NCBI GenBank assembly: GCA_024345305.1 | Contig: BRON01000005.1 | Coordinates: 1,178,001 to 1,242,000, forward strand | Direction of reading: 5' to 3' | From: Mrakia gelida | Taxonomy: Eukaryota > Basidiomycota > Tremellomycetes > Cystofilobasidiales > Mrakiaceae | DNA length: 64,000 nt | Shown here: positions 47,344-59,075 of the stretch, piece by piece | Layout: each line of letters starts with the position of its first letter | How positions within the stretch are numbered: the first letter of the stretch is position 1 | Notes under the pieces: model-generated | What the model was told of the DNA's origin: nothing | What the model saw: the letters and a program-made list of their open reading frames with translations, nothing else | The model's database searches: none | Position numbers and translations under genes: made by a program

Positions 47344-49841
47344 CATACATCTTCCCACTTCCTAAGCCTAACGAAACACTGCTCCGGTCTCCTCGTCACA
47401 ATCTCCCTCGCTCGACGATCCCTCAACTCCTTCGGAACCGAGTCGAGAAAGAACGCTGCGTTCAGCTGAACGAGGAAGAGTTTGAGTTCGAGAGTCTGCG
47501 AATCAAAGGACACGAACGAGAAGAAAGCGAGAAGTCAGTGTCGAGGGAAGAGAGGAAGAAGGGAGAGGGAGGCGAGGGAACGAACGGCGAGCTTCCAACC
47601 GAAACACGACCTTGGTCCGAGCGAGAAGGGGAGGGAGGGTCCAGCCTGAGAGAGGAGAAATGAAGAGCGAGAGATCAGCTCATATAGGAGCAAGTAGCAA
47701 CAAGAGAGAGGAAGGAAGATCGAACGAACCTTCGAATCGAACCGACCTTCCTCGTCAAGCCAACGCTCAGGACGAAACTTCGTCGCGTCCTCCTTCCACC
47801 CTCCCTCTCCCGTCGTCTGACCGATCATCCCGATGAGCATGAGGACCTCCGTGTTCGCTGGTACTGGGTGTCCGAAGATCGTTGTTGGGCAGAGAGCTGA
47901 TGACAGACGAGTGAGCGAGCAGGGTCAGCGAACGAGAGACGAGAGGAGCGAGGCGGGTTGAACTGACTTTTGCGATACGAAACGGAGACGGTCGAGGAGA
48001 GGCGAAGGAGCTCTTGGATGACTGCTTCAAAGTCTAGAGGGTAAGAACGAAGAAAAGATGGTGAGTGCGAGACGAAGGAAGAAGAGGAGGGAGAAGCGAG
48101 CAAACTCACAAGGCGCGTCGAGCTGCTGTATCTCGTCGAACGTCGGATCCTGCTCTCCGAACGTAGGCAAAGCCTCCATCAACTCCTTCCTCAGCCTCCA
48201 CTGGATCTCAGGACCCGTATCCTCAGCGAGGTAGCGAACCAGCCAGCGTAGCGTTGAAGCGGTTGTTTCCTCTCCCTGTCGAAACCAAAACCAAAGCGAC
48301 GACGAAGAGAACGATCAGCTTCGTCTCTCTCTCGAACGAACTCGAACGACTCACCGCTATCAAGAAGTTCATCACCTCATCCCTCATCTCAACCATATCC
48401 AACTCCTCCCCATCCTTCAACTCTTTCTCGACCACCCCGTCGAGCAGACTCCTCCCTCCCTCTCCGACCTTCGCTCGAGCTCGAGCGTCTGCGATTTGGT
48501 GGTCGACGAAGGAGTGGATGGTGTTGCGAGCGTTTCGGTAGGAAGGGGAGAGGAAGGTGTAGAGTTTATGGACTTGGTCGGGGGAGGGAGAGACGGCGGG
48601 GATGGACTGCAGAGCGAGAGCGGCCGGAGATGGGACGCGTCGACGATGAAGGAACGGGGTTCAGTTGAGAGCGGGGGAGTGGGAGAAGAGACGAAGATAC
48701 GCACGTCGAAGAAGAGCTTGGAAGCTTTGGCGAGAGGGGACATGCTGTAGGGGAATGGAGTCGGTTTGGTTGGTGTTGGGCGAGGGAGCGGAGGAGACGA
48801 AGGGGAGGTGAAGAGGTCGAGGGTGGTTTCGAGTTGGCGGTAGGACTCTCCGAAGGCGAGGCGGGAGATGATGTCCTGAGAAGAAGAAGAACAAGAGTAA
48901 GCACCCAGCGAGCTCTGGTCTAGAGGCGAGAGGGTTTGAACTCACCACTGTAACAAAATCGATGTCATGACCAGCGTCGAAACATCCTCCTGGAGCTTCG
49001 TGCGACGTGAGGGATCCGAGGTGCTTCGACTTGAGTTCCCAAAGACTGATAACTTGAGAGATTATGTCTGTCATGGAAGGAGTGACGAGGCGAAGGTTCT
49101 GGGTCCGAGACAAGAAAGGGAGAGTCAGTCGAGGAGAGTGAGACGCGTTTGAATCGAGCGAGGGACGGAACGATGACGAACCTGGTTGGACATGGCAGGA
49201 CTAAAGAGTCGAACATGATGCTTCCACATCTCGTTCGTCGGGAGAGCGAGCATCCCGTAGCGAGCCATGCACGAGAAGATCTTGGTCGTCGTTCGTGCGC
49301 GATCAAACTCTCCCGAGCGACGACCGAGGATGTCCTCCACCTCCTTGAGGTCCGAGAGAACGACGATGGGCTGGAGAGGTAGAGTGAGGAGATTTCGGTG
49401 AAGAAGCGATATGAGAGGAAGCGAAGAGGGCGGGAAGCGAGTAAGAGGGAGGACGGATCAATCAGGAGGTGCGCTTTCAAACTTTGAACGAGATGAGACT
49501 GAGCCGAGCAACGTTTCCGACTCACCTTGCGAAGGAAGAAGTACTGGTAGAGCGTTCCATGCTCCCTCGCTAGATCCTCGAAGCTGTATAGGGAAGAAAA
49601 GGGGCGTCAGCGAGGCTCGACGATGAAAGAGAGCTGAGCTCGCGCAAACGCACTATCTGTGAAATTCACGGCTCTGGTAGTAGAACGCAACGGTTGGGAG
49701 TAGATCACCCAGGGGACCAGCCTTCTCCGTGACTCGATGTATCCCAGGGATGGGTGTTGAGTAGTAAGGCGTGCAGATTCCGTAGATCCAGTACGCGAGT
49801 GGGAGGACGAAGGCTAGGAGGAGGAGAAAGGTCGAGAGCAT
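47344..49841 (-). CDS. Cytochrome P450 monooxygenase A
   Basis: Start at 49,841 with an ER signal anchor (MLSTFLLLLAFVLPLAYWIY), stop at 47,344. Family landmarks: IVVLSDLKEVEDILGRRSGE, MWKHHVRLFSPAMSNQNLRL, I-helix FLIAGEETTASTLRW, K-helix ExxR in AVIQELLRLSSTVS, the PERF-like FRPERWLDEEGRFDSKAGPS, and the haem loop PFSLGPRSCFGWKLA with the Cys ligand. The C-terminus is TVTRRPEQCFVRLRKWEDV. About 13 exons. It needs a P450 reductase; the substrate is unknown. A close inverted paralog lies at 55.0-57.6 kb, and both are convergent with a BTB gene. It is divergent from KRE6. Confidence 0.9.
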
Positions 49842-50361
49842 GGCTCGAAGCTCAAACTGTGGACGTAGAGCGGAAAGCGTGAATCAGCTTCTGCTCTTAC
49901 CGAATAAAGTGTATACGGAGGACCCTACTCCGAGTTCCAGATATCTGTCGAGATGGTCGTGGTTCGAGAGGAGAAGAAAGAGAGCCGGCCAAATCGAAAG
50001 AGGTTGAGCTCGCGCGGTCCTCCTTGCTTTCCCTTACTCGCTTCCGTGTCAGCTTTCTCGGAGGCGTTTTTCAGGGGCTGATAAGAATAGGAGAGGAAAG
50101 GCGAATAGTGAGCTCTCACTCAAGTGAAGATTTTCTTCTCCAGAGCGGGTGACGATACAAAAGAAGCTTCATCGTCAAATGAAGGGTGATCGCGTCGAGC
50201 CTTCACCTTTCCCGGCCGCTTCTCCTTCCTTCGCCCTCCCTTCAACGACCAGCACTCCTCCCCTCCCCCTCCCGCTCCCCTCTTCTCCTCTTCTCGGCCC
50301 TACTACCCCCTTCGTCCTTCGTATCCCCCTATAGAGTCGCTCTTCCCCCTCTCTCGCGAGG
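49842..50361. promoter_or_regulatory. Divergent promoter region, P450 A / KRE6
   Basis: About 520 bases between start codons, pyrimidine-rich in the 150 bases before KRE6. No clear TATA box. No gene seen. Confidence 0.4.
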
Positions 50362-53300
50362 ATGTACGGACGTGAACCTCAAATCGAGAACTCGCCTCCT
50401 CCTTCTCCTTCGCCTTCCTCGACCTCACTCGATCTAGGAAGAGCAGGCTACAACAACGACTGGGACACCCATTCGAGGAACAGGTCAGACTCGGCCTCGA
50501 GTAGGGAGAGTCACACGGGGTTGATGGGTTTAGGCTACTCGGGAGGAGGCAGTAGAGACGCGTTTGGCTCAGGTTCAAGAGGAGGAGGAGGAGGAGGAGC
50601 CACGAGGGAGACCGTCGATGGATGGAGGAGAGCGGGAGATATACCCTCCTTACCAAGTCTAGGTCTTCAGGAGGATGGAAGCAGGATAGAGGTAAGTCTT
50701 GCCGTGCTCTCTATCTACGAACGGAACTGTAGAAAAGGAAGGAGGGGGCTCGATCCGTACGTCCAAAGCGATCAAGCTGACCTCGCCTCCCTTCCCGTCT
50801 CTTCCCTCCTCCTCCTCGCAGCTTCTCCTACCAGGAGACGACCCCGAACAAACCCCTACACCTTCCACCTACTCCTTCCAGAAGCATGCCTACACCCCTT
50901 CCTACCCTTCCACCTCCTCTCGCTCGTCCTACTACAATAACTCGACATCCAATCCTGACGGAGGGCGCTATCGAGCTGGACCTGCCTCTATTTCGAGCTC
51001 AGCGAGTATTATGTCCAAGGCGCCTACCCTCGCTGAGAAGGTCAGTCTACACGCTCATATACATTTTGGCTCGGAGGCATGAAGGAGAACAGGGAGAAGG
51101 AGGAAAATGGCCGACCGTCGGTTCGACAAAGACGCCGAGGGCTGAAAGAGCGAAGCTGACTCTCCTTCCCTTCTCCCCTCTTTCTTCCCTCGAACAGTTC
51201 GATCCTACCTACTGGGACTTGAGACCTACGTCCGGGAAGGAAGCAGAGGAGGCAGAGGCAGACGACTGGCTGCATAACGTGAATGGGGAGAACGCGAGGG
51301 ACGAGTTGGGGGCTGGAACGTTGTGCACGCCGAGAGGGTTCATGGTCAGTCGACTCTTCGTTTCGTTCGGGGCTTCCTTTTATTCCTGCATCTCTCAGCG
51401 GAGCTCACACTTATCTATGTGTCGCACAGAACCTCGGCTGTCTCTTCATCCTCGTCGTCGCTTGCTTCATGCTTTTGTGAGCTCGTTCGCTTCCGTCCTT
51501 TCCCCCTCTTCGAAACGAGAAGCTCACCCGTATCTCTTCATCAGCGCTGGATACCCCATCATCACCGAGCTTACCAAGGTGACGTCGAAGACCTCGGGAG
51601 CCTTCAACCTGGGAGGAACGAATCAGTCTGGGTGCGTCCTCGTTTCTTCCTCGTTCGTCGCTCGCTTCTCCCTCCCGTCGCTGATCGTCCTTCGCTCCTC
51701 CCTCTCTCCAGCCAAGTGCCGGAAACGATCGGGAACTTCGGACTCATCGATCCTGCAACACCTTCGGACGCCTACACTCGCGTTGGACTTACTGGAGCAA
51801 ACAAGGGAGTTACGTACGACTTGGTTTTCAGCGACGAGTTCGAGGTCGATGGGAGGTCTTTCTACGACGGAGACGACCCTTACTGGACTGCTGCCGATCT
51901 TCACTAGTGAGTCTACTTGAGCCTGAAGCCGGGAGACGGGGGATTTGCGACTGACTTGTCCTTTTTGTTTCGTTTCGCAGCTGGGCGACGAGTGAGTTTA
52001 GAACTCGCGACTCTTCTCGTTCGTCTCGTCCGAGCTGACCTTCTTTCTTCCTCTCCTCTCCTCAGACAACCTCGAATGGTGAGCATTGGACGAAACATGT
52101 CTTCCGAAGACCAGAAGCTGACCTCGTCTTCGCTTGCAGGTACGATCCTCGTCGAGTCACCACCGCGAACGGAACTCTGGTCATCACTCTGGACCAAGCC
52201 GACCCTGATACCAACCACAACCTCAACGTGAGGATCTCTGCCTCTTTTCCACCTCCAGCCTGCTCTCACTGACTCTCCTTCATTTCCTCCCTCTCTCGCA
52301 GTACACCGTGAGTCGCGTCTCTCGTCGTCTTCGACAATCCTCTCGACGAACCGCGAGACTGACAGCCTCATTTCCGTCCTTTTCTCTTCTTCCAGGGTGG
52401 TATGATCACAACGTGGAACAAGTTCTGCTTCACTGGAGGCTACTTCGAGAGTGAGTTCGAGGTTGGCGCGATGTCCTCGTCTCCCTCGTCTTCGTTTGAC
52501 TGACTGCGAACTCCTCCCTTCTTTGCTTTCCCCTTCTCAGCGAAACTCCGACTTCCTGGATCGCCGAAAGTCTGGGGACTTTGGCCTGCTGTTTGGGCTA
52601 GTGAGTCCTTATCTCCGAGCTCAATTCGAGACGAATGGGATTCGAGAACCTCGAGCTGACCGCTTTCACCTTTTCTTCCTCGCCTACCAGTGGGAAACCT
52701 AGGTCGAGCTGGGTTCGTTCGATCGAATCCACCTCTATGTCCCTTGCGTATACTGACCCTCTCATTCTCCCTCTCTCGCAGATACGGAGCTACTTTAGGT
52801 AAGCTCCCTCCCCGTTTCCTTCGACGCGTTCGAACTCGAACTCTCGCTGACCCGTCTCTTGCTTCCCTTCCTCTCCTCCTTTTCCAGACGGTCTGTGGCC
52901 CTACACTTACGATACCTGCGATCTCGGAACTCTCCCCAACCAGACGCACAACAGTGAGCTTCTTCCCTTCATTCTTAGCGCTCGTCTTCGACTTTCCTGA
53001 CGCGTCTCTCCTTATTCGATTCTCAGGTCTTCCCGCCTCCTCTCTCACCGACGGTCTCGGCGCATACAACTACGCTCTCTCCTACCTCCCCGGTCAACGT
53101 CTCTCGGCTTGCACCTGCGCGAGCGATTCGAGTCATCCTGGACCGAAAGTCGATGGAGTTTGGGGTGAGCACCGTCTCGTTTCCCTCGCCTCGCTTCGTT
53201 CGAGTCCTGACCTTTTTTTTCCCTTTCCGAACCCGCCTCCTCTCAGTCGGTCGAGGAGCTCCAGGTTGGTCTTGTCCTCGTTCTCCTCTAGTCTCCCGTG

Positions 53301-54509
53301 TCGACCTCGCTCGCCCGAAACTGACCCTCACTCCGTCCTTCTGCAATCATCAGAAATCGACATGTTCGAGGCTCAAGTTGATCAGACGACGGAAACAGGA
53401 CATCTCTCGATGAGTGGACAGTGGGCTCCTTTCAACGCTGCCTACCAGTTCCTCAATACGAGCGATACCTACGAGATCTTCGATCCCGACTTGACTTACA
53501 TGAACAGTGCGTCTCGACTCTCTTCGCTCCTTGCCCGTACCTTTTCTCGTCCCCAAGCTGACTCTGCGATCTCGTCCCACAGCCTACATCGGAGGAGCCA
53601 TCCAGCAGTCGACCTCAGCCATCTTCGAGACGAACCAGGCTTGCTATCAACATCCGAACGGAGACACGACGGGAGAGGGTTGCTTCGACGTTTACGGCTT
53701 TGGTTCGTCGTTCTCCTTCCTCTGGCTCCTTTCTTCGTCTCATCTCGCTGACGCTCTGTCTCCTGGTTGCTTGCGTTCCAACAGAGTACAAGACCGGAAA
53801 GTGAGTCGCGTCTCCCTTCCCTCTCGCGTTCGACCTCACTGACCTTCGCGTTCTTCTTCCTCTTCTTCAGCGACGGCTACATCACATGGACAGCAACTGA
53901 GTCTCCCGTCTGGACCGTCTACCAAGCCGCTCTTGGCCCGGATGCCACCTCGGAGGTCTCGACGAGGATCATCCCTGCCGAACCGATGGTGAGTCGAGCT
54001 CGCTTCCCCTTCCCCTTCCTCTTCTCGCTCCCTCCACTGACGCTCGCCTCTCCGGACTCTCCCTCAGTACCTCCTCGTCAACCTCGGTATCTCTGAGAAC
54101 TTCGGAGCCGTCGACTACGCTGGACTTAACAAGATCTGGCCTGCAGTGATGGAGGTCGAGTACGTGCGAGTTTATCAGCCAACAGACAGCAAGAACATCG
54201 GATGCGATCCAGACGATTTCCCTACGGCCAAGTACATCCAGGACTACGCGGAGATGTACTCGGTAAGTCTCTTCCTCACTCTCTCGGGTTTGACTCGACC
54301 TCGCACGAAGCTGACTGCTTTCGTTTTGTCCGCTCTTCCCTCGTCGCAGAATCCCAACATGACGACCTGTTCGTCCCGTCTCCCCCTCTTACCCTCCCTC
54401 TCCTCTTCCTCGCGCCATTTAGAACTGACCTCTCCTCTCCTCTCTCACTCTTCCAGTCGCCCAAGCAGGCTACGACTTCCCTCTCAACAACATGGTCGAC
54501 ACGTGCTGA
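50362..54509 (+). CDS. KRE6: Beta-glucan synthesis protein, KRE6/SKN1 family (GH16)
   Basis: A type II Golgi/ER membrane protein needed for beta-1,6-glucan of the cell wall. The Ser/Gly-rich cytosolic N-terminus (from 50,362) precedes one membrane helix (NLGCLFILVVACFMLFAGYP). The luminal GH16-like domain follows: GVTYDLVFSDEFEVDGRSFY, DPYWTAADLHYWATNNLEWY, GGMITTWNKFCFTGGYFETK, KVWGLWPAVWAMGNLGRAGY, LDGLWPYTYDTCDLGTLPNQ, the E-x-D-x-x-E motif in APEIDMFEAQV, and VMEVEYVRVYQP. It ends NNMVDTC at 54,507-54,509. At least 15 introns cut this gene. Verified small exons: 11 nt (51,981-51,991), 13 nt (52,066-52,078), 6 nt TACACC (52,302-52,307), 17 nt (52,782-52,798). It is flanked on both sides by P450-BTB pairs. 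Confidence 0.93.
52302..52307 (+). other. 6-nt microexon in KRE6 (Tyr-Thr)
   Basis: CTCGCAG|TACACC|GTGAGT. It sits between LNHNLN-type text ending AACCTCAAC|GTGAGG and GGTGGTATGATC. Inclusion gives NLN-YT-GGMITTW in frame. Upstream and downstream introns both carry CTGAC-like branch points. Confidence 0.75.
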
Positions 54510-55039
54510 TCCGCACCGCTCGACGCGACTCTCTTTCTCTCCCATTCTCTTCTCGTGCCGGCCACTCCACTCGTTCCCCTTGCATCTCTTTCTATAACTT
54601 TGTCATCATCGCTACATACACACGCGTCTTCTACACCACACCATCACACCATCTTATCCCATCCCTACACTACAAGCATCTCCATCTTCTCTCCTCTCTC
54701 GTCGCATCTTTATTTCGGTGTTCTCAGCTTTCTTTTCGTCTCTCGTCTATCTGTTCGTTCCCTCTCTCTCTCTGTTCTTCATCTTTGTGCTTTTTCGTCT
54801 TCGGTTCTGCTTTGTTCTCTCCCTCTCGTCTTTATCTATCTATTTATCTCGCCCGCTCTCGTTTGGTTTTCTGCAAGCTGAGCCCGAAGAGGCGCCGGGG
54901 TTTCCCTTCGTCGTGTCTCGTTTGATCCTTCCCCACCAACGCTCACCGTCTCGTCTACTAAAGTAAGCTCGACTTCATCCTTCCCTCTAGCATCTCAACT
55001 TGCTGACCACGCTCTCTTGTTCTCAGCAGCTCCCGCAAG
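54510..55039. other. Spacer between KRE6 and P450 B
   Basis: A strongly CT-rich 3' flank of KRE6 with an ACGCGTC near 54,621, then a probable 5' UTR intron of P450 B ending TTCTCAG at about 55,026. No gene called. Confidence 0.4.
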
Positions 55040-57554
55040 ATGTCCCTCGCCATCCCCCTCCTCTTCCTCGCCCTCCTCCTCCTCCCTCTCGTCTACCTCT
55101 TCGGAAGCTCCTCCTTCTACACAACCTCCAAGCTCACCATCCCAACTCTTCGAGAGAAGATCCCTCCTCTCGGTGATCTCGGACCCGCTCTTCTCTTCTA
55201 CAGAAGGACGAAAACCTTCCATCCTTAGTGAGTTCAAAAGAGACGAGCGAGCTCACATCTTCTCGTTCCTCCCTCCCCGTTGCCCCCTCCCTTTGCTCTC
55301 CCTCTAGCTTTAGCTGACTCCCCCTTTTCGACCCATCGCTGGGGCGGATCAGCATCGAGCAGATAGCAGCCAAGAAAGGGGACCTCTTCCAGTTTTTCTT
55401 CGCTCGAACGGTTCGTCCATGAATCTGAACGCTCTCTCGGCTCCCCCTCTTGTCGCTCGCGATCTCACGTCGCTTTTTGGTTCCCTACAGTCCATCATCG
55501 TCGTCTCGGACCTGAAGGAAGTGGAGGACATCCTTGGAAGGAGACATGCTGAGTTTGACAGAGCGCCGACGACGCTCGATATCTTCAAGTGCTGGGGAGA
55601 GTTCGGGATGTTGAGTTTGAGGACTGGTGAGTACGACGACGTTTTTATTCCTCTCTTCGTTCTCTTTTCTCGAGGGAGCTGACGGGGTGCGCTTTTGTTT
55701 TATAGGTCCGATGTGGAAGAGACACATCCGACTGCTTGGTCCTTCGATGACTTCGAGGGTGAGTTGAGTTTGAATCGGAGGGACGAGAGGGAGGGCTCGG
55801 ACGCGAGGTTTGAGGATCGAGCTGATCACCTTCGACCTCGATTCTTGTTCGACGAGCGCAGAACCTCAGCCTCGTCACTCCAGAGATGGGTAACATCATC
55901 TCTCAGCTCCTTCAACTCTGGGAACCCAAGTCCAAGATCATCGGCTCTCTCGCGGAGGAGGAGGTTCCGGGAGCTTGTGTCGACGCGTCGGAGGATTTGG
56001 ACTTTTTGACCATCGTGAGTCCTCCTTTCCTTCCTCTCTCTCCTCACTTTCCCCCTACACAGGCTGACTACTCTCCTCGGTGCTTTGTTAGGACGTCATC
56101 TCACAAGTCGCCTTCGAAGCCTCGTACGGTCAGCTCGAGGAAACCATCAACCTCGTTGAGAAGTCCGGCGCTTCCGTCTCGCCCACCCGCTCTAAACCTG
56201 CCAAGTTTCCTTCGAAGATCAGTGAGTGCGCTGGCTGAAGCTTCGAAGCTCTTCTTCGAGAGCGTTCCTGCTGTTGGACCTGCGACGGATAAGGTGATCT
56301 TCCTCGCCGTCGTCGTCGCGTCGCTTCGCCGCTTCAACTCTTCGCTGACTCGTCTTTCCACTTTCGTCTCTCCAGGTCCACGGCATCTACTCGGTCCTCT
56401 CACCTTCCTACCGAGCCGCCAAACGAACGCTCTACTCCTTCCTCGATCATCAAGTCGAGCAATCTCGAGCTCGAGTCCTCGCTGGAGAAGCGGAGCAGAG
56501 TCTTCTCGACGGAGTCATCGCGAAGGAGATGGGAGAGGCGACGCGTCTTCCAGTTCAAGAGCTTAGAGACGAGCTCGTCACCTTCGTTATCGCTGTGAGT
56601 ATCCCTCGCGTCATCGTTGTCGATGCTGAAACCGATGCTGATCACGATCTCTTTCTCTCCTTCGACCAGGGTCAAGAAACGACCTCCTCGACGATGGAGT
56701 GGATCCCTCGGTACCTCTCTACCTCTCCCTCCGTCCAAAGAACTCTTCGAGAGGAGCTCCATCGAGTCCTGCCAGATCTCGAGCATCGGAGCCCAACGTT
56801 CGAGGAGATGAACCTCGAGGAGACTCACTACCTCAACGCCGTTCTCGCAGAGTCCCTTCGACTCAGCTCGACTGTTTCGGCAGTCTATCAACAGATTGAG
56901 ACTACCTTCGCTTCGCTGTTCATCATCGCCTCTTCGTTGCTGACACAAAACGATCGCGTCGCGTCGTTTCCCTCGAAACAGCCCTCGTTCCAACCACCAT
57001 CCTTGGCCACGACGTCCCAGCGAAGCAGCAAGTTCTGATCCTCAACGGCTACCTCGGGAAGTCTCGAGGAGAAGGGGGTTGGAAGACTTCGGAGGAGGAC
57101 GTCGCTTCGTTCAGACCTGAGAGGTGGTTGGACAAGGGAGGGAAGTTCGATTCGAAGGTGAGCTCGCCGTCGCGTCGTCGCTTGAGTCCTCTTCCAGCCT
57201 CGTCTTCGAAGCTGACTTCCTTCTCCGTTCCCACTTGTCGGCAGGCTGGACCTAGCTACGCCTTCTCCCTCGGTCAACGAAGTTGCTTTGGTCAGAAACT
57301 CGCGGTGAGCTTGAGCTATTCCTTTCCCGACCCTTGCTCGTCGACGCGTCGACCTCGTGCGCTGACTCCTTCGTCCGACTTTTTGCTTTCTCTCTTACGC
57401 TCAGACTCTCGAGCTCAAGCTTTTCATCACTCAGCTCTCGAAGTTTTTCCTCGACTCGGTCCCCGTCGAGTTGATGAACGAGAAGACTTTCGAGACGATC
57501 ACGCGACGACCCGAGCAGAGTTTTGTTAGATTGAGGAGGTGGGAGGATCTGTGA
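55040..57554 (+). CDS. Cytochrome P450 monooxygenase B
   Basis: ATG at 55,040 with signal anchor (MSLAIPLLFLALLLLPLVYL), stop at 57,552-57,554. It shares order and text with P450 A: IIVVSDLKEVEDILGRRHAE, MWKRHIRLLGPSMTSRNLSL, I-helix TFVIAGQETTSSTMEW, K-helix NAVLAESLRLSSTVS, FRPERWLDKGGKFDSKAGPS, haem loop AFSLGQRSCFGQKLA, C-terminus ETITRRPEQSFVRLRRWEDL. The acid-Thr pair of the I-helix is ETT in both, as in typical oxygen-activating P450s. About 13 exons; an intron carries TCGACGCGTCGA at 57,341-57,352. The substrate is unknown. It is convergent with BTB gene B, mirroring P450 A and BTB A on the other side of KRE6. Confidence 0.9.
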
Positions 57555-57941
57555 TCAGAGAGGTTTTTACGGGGAGTAGGATATTCGATGGCACTCGCTA
57601 AGTCTGAGAGATGGATCTTCTCGCGAGGAATCGAGTCAGGGGACGAAAGCAAAGAGCCCAGGGAAAAAGCGAGGTGAAACAAGATCGCGCTTCAGTTGGC
57701 TCTTGCGAGGGCTCTCACAAAACAAGGAGAGAAATCCATCAATCGGGATTCAGAGATTCTGAAACTCTTCGGTGATGATGGAGTGGGAGACTGTTCATAC
57801 GGAATGGGGAACGGAAACGGAAGGTCAGCGCTGACGCTCCGTTGCGCGTACGATCGATAGCTGGCGGGAAACGTGAGCGAAAGCGACTTACAGGGAGTTC
57901 GACTTGAGATTTTGAGCGAGGAGTCGATGCGCTGGTGCTAC
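57555..57941. other. Convergent spacer, P450 B / BTB B
   Basis: Shared 3' flanks of two converging genes. Nothing gene-like seen. Confidence 0.4.
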
Positions 57942-58766
57942 TCAAACTTCTGAAGACACCGAGAGACAAGAAGGAGAGTCAGCTCGGCGAGAGGGGCAGG
58001 GACAGAGCAGTCGCGTCGAACTCACGAAGGTCGGAGCAAGCGACTTCCAGGTCGCCTCTCCTTGGAGGACCCGTTCCTCGAACGCGATAATGGATCAAGT
58101 ACCTCACAGGCATCTCCTCGAGGCATATCCTGGGGATATCGCTGATAACGCAGGTGGAACCGACGAGGAAGCGTTTGCCCGTGTACTTCTTGTTGGCGTC
58201 GTACGCGTGTCCAGAACTTGAGTCCTTTCCGAAGTTCAGGAGAGCTACCTTAGCCAGCAAGCGATGTCCGAAGACGAGGGCAGGTCCGAGCACTCCTGCA
58301 GGCTCCGAAAGCGCGAGGGCTACCAAACGAGCCAACGCGTCGTTCTTCGGACCTTGGACGTCGTATTTGTCACAAACTCGGTAAAATCCTGTGCAGAACA
58401 GAGAGAAAGATTCCATCAGCTGCTGAAACTCGGAGTTTAACGAAGAGGAACTCACCCAAACGCGGTGGAAGCTCCCATGGAAGAGACGGTGGGTTTGACC
58501 TGATTTCGGACGATGCATCGAAGAAAAAGGTCAACAGGCTCTCCTTGCTCCTCGAGTCGAATGACTGGAAATCCAGTTTTCTCGTCCTTCTCACCCACGT
58601 CGGCCGAGCAATCCTCGAACATGACGTCGAAGACCTCGGACGCTGCTTGAAGGGCAACTCGACGAGCGTGGAAGTGAAAGCCGTCCGAGCTACGAAGAAG
58701 AACGTCCGCTCGAGGATCTGCGACGAAGAGGATGAGGGGTTTGGGGTTGGTGAAGAAGAAGGACAT
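57942..58766 (-). CDS. BTB/POZ domain protein B
   Basis: Start at 58,766 (MSFFFTNPKPLILFVADPRA). The BTB core reads ADVLLRSSDGFHFHARRVAL, QAASEVFDVMFEDCSADVGE, KDEKTGFPVIRLEEQGEPVD and LFLRCIVRNQVKPTV, aligning well with BTB A. The second exon, after an intron near 58,390-58,460, gives FYRVCDKYDVQGPKNDALAR and continues to LEVACSDL; a third short exon adds the stop at 57,942-57,944. The C-terminal half (KRFLVGSTCVISDIPRICLE) has diverged from A much more than the BTB domain. Its role and partners are unknown. It neighbours P450 B on one side and MYND 3 on the other. Confidence 0.78.
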
Positions 58767-59075
58767 GAAGACGTTGGAGAGCGAAGAGGTGATAGCTTGA
58801 TGGAAGGAGGGAGATGTGGCGAGATGTGGTTGGGGGCGAGCTCGTCGACGAAAAGAGAGCGAGAGCAGGGGAACCGTTGGGGAAGGCGAAATGAGATATT
58901 GAATTCGCCTTGACGACGACTCTCAGACGAGTAACCAACTCCCAGTGATGCAGGGAACAAAAAGCGAGCTGTTGACGAGGGAGAAGAGCATACCCATCGA
59001 TCCAACCAGAAAACGAACGCGTCGCGTCCCTCCCTCCTCGTCCCTTCCGGACTGCTTCGAGCCGAGTCCTACCGA
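58767..59075. other. Spacer between BTB B and MYND 3
   Basis: Promoter of the minus-strand BTB gene and 3' flank of the MYND gene; CGACGCGTC-like and CGCGTCGCGTC words near 59,018. No gene seen. Confidence 0.4.
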
